Shown: positions 63,668-64,000 of the stretch, piece after piece
Layout: the number at the start of each line of letters is the position of its first letter
How positions within the stretch are numbered: position 1 is the first letter of the stretch
Assembly: GCF_001592285.1 (NCBI RefSeq)
Contig: NZ_BCWQ01000017.1
Span: 1 to 64,000 of the forward strand
Origin: Hydrogenophaga pseudoflava NBRC 102511
GTDB taxonomy: Bacteria; Pseudomonadota; Gammaproteobacteria; Burkholderiales; Burkholderiaceae_C
Direction: 5' to 3'
DNA length: 64,000 bases
Program-made: the position numbers and the translations under genes
The notes under the pieces: generated by a model
Database searches by the model: none
What the model was told of the DNA's origin: nothing
The model's input: the letters and a program-made list of their open reading frames with translations, nothing else

Positions 63668-63688
63668 CGGGCAGCCGTTGGCTGCCCG
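63668..63688 (+). other. Hairpin after typA
   Basis: CGGGCAGC-CGTTG-GCTGCCCG is a perfect eight-base stem with a five-base loop, six bases after the typA stop codon. No T-run follows, so it is not a standard intrinsic terminator. It could protect the 3' end of the operon transcript. Confidence 0.35.
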
Positions 63689-63707
63689 CCAAGGTCCACT
63701 CACACCC

Positions 63708-64000
63708 ATGCCCTTCAAGCTGCTCAACCGTCTGACTCACACCCAGGCGGTGTTCCTCATGGTCGCGGTGACCCTGATGTGGTCGATCGCCGGCGTGGTC
63801 TCGCGCCAGCTGGAGTCGGCCGCGCGTTTCGAAGTCACCTTCTGGCGCAGCGCATTCACCTTTGTGTCGCTGCTGCTCATCCTGCCCCTGTGGCGCGCAG
63901 CAGACCGTGCGTCTGGAGCCCTCCGTGGTGTCCCGACGAGTCAAGGTGCGCTGCAGCGCCACTGGGGCATCCTCGCCGGATCGCGCGCCTTCTGGGTGTC
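63708..64000 (+). CDS. DMT/EamA-type transporter (partial, cut by window end)
   Basis: The frame is open from ATG 63708 to the window end (97 codons visible). The translated start MPFKLLNRLTHTQAVFLMVAVTLMWSIAGVVSRQLESA and then RFEVTFWRSAFTFVSLLLILPLWR contains two membrane helices and the W-S-x-x-G-V-x-S-R pattern typical of EamA-domain transporters of the drug/metabolite family. Substrate unknown. Confidence 0.75.
   Translation, partial: MPFKLLNRLTHTQAVFLMVAVTLMWSIAGVVSRQLESAARFEVTFWRSAFTFVSLLLILPLWRAADRASGALRGVPTSQGALQRHWGILAGSRAFWV

Noticed and set aside
63668..63688. Strong intrinsic terminator after typA
   Set aside because: The stem is perfect, but no T-run follows, so I list it only as a hairpin.

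Overview
The window looks like a chromosomal segment of a high-GC betaproteobacterium, most likely Burkholderiales (Comamonadaceae-like). The reasons are the gene order rimP-nusA-infB-rbfA-truB-typA at the right end, a FabI-type enoyl reductase, a YejABEF-type peptide importer, and an exopolysaccharide (EPS) toolkit of the epsE-epsL-epsF-epsG type. This placement rests on gene content and base composition read by eye; no database search was run.

Bases 1-42,430 form one large surface-polysaccharide and secondary-metabolism locus. At the left edge are the tail of one PKD-domain lipoprotein and a complete paralogue. They are followed on the + strand by a tight glycosyltransferase - AsnB-type amidotransferase - glycosyltransferase - polysaccharide deacetylase group (2.2-7.4 kb). 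On the - strand, from about 30.8 kb down to 7.4 kb, nine tightly packed or overlapping genes alternate assembly-line enzymes with polysaccharide enzymes. In transcription order these are a type I PKS, a GT2, a formyltransferase/NRPS with a luciferase-like monooxygenase inside its adenylation domain, a phosphopantetheinyl transferase, a GT4, a FAAL-NRPS, an SGNH-like lipoprotein, an EpsB-type sugar-phosphate transferase and an RgpF-like protein. Further right lie an XrtA/EPS-type ATPase, a WecG/TagA transferase, a GT2, an O-antigen ligase/polymerase and the export and length-control genes epsG, epsF, epsL and epsE. One + strand gene inside this block (34.2-36.6 kb) fuses an AMP-ligase, a carrier domain and a membrane acyltransferase-3 domain. 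The simplest reading is a pathway that makes an EPS or glycolipid decorated with acyl, aminoacyl or polyketide groups. The PKS is split by an exact 52-bp tandem duplication in its ketoreductase, which is either a real loss of function or an assembly error.

A tRNA-Ser(GGA) gene with a strong terminator (42.7-42.85 kb) separates this locus from housekeeping DNA. That part holds an SPFH/NfeD pair, a PLP-dependent basic amino acid decarboxylase, a DUF465 protein, a periplasmic LigE-type DNA ligase, fabI, a four-gene peptide ABC importer, two small membrane-protein genes, and the rimP-nusA-infB-rbfA-truB-typA translation/transcription operon. The operon has a recognisable sigma-70-like promoter and a hairpin-U-tract leader. 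The right edge cuts a DMT/EamA-type transporter. No CRISPR array, IS element, integrase or rRNA was seen. No Wzx flippase or exosortase was recognised, so if the EPS pathway uses them they must lie outside.
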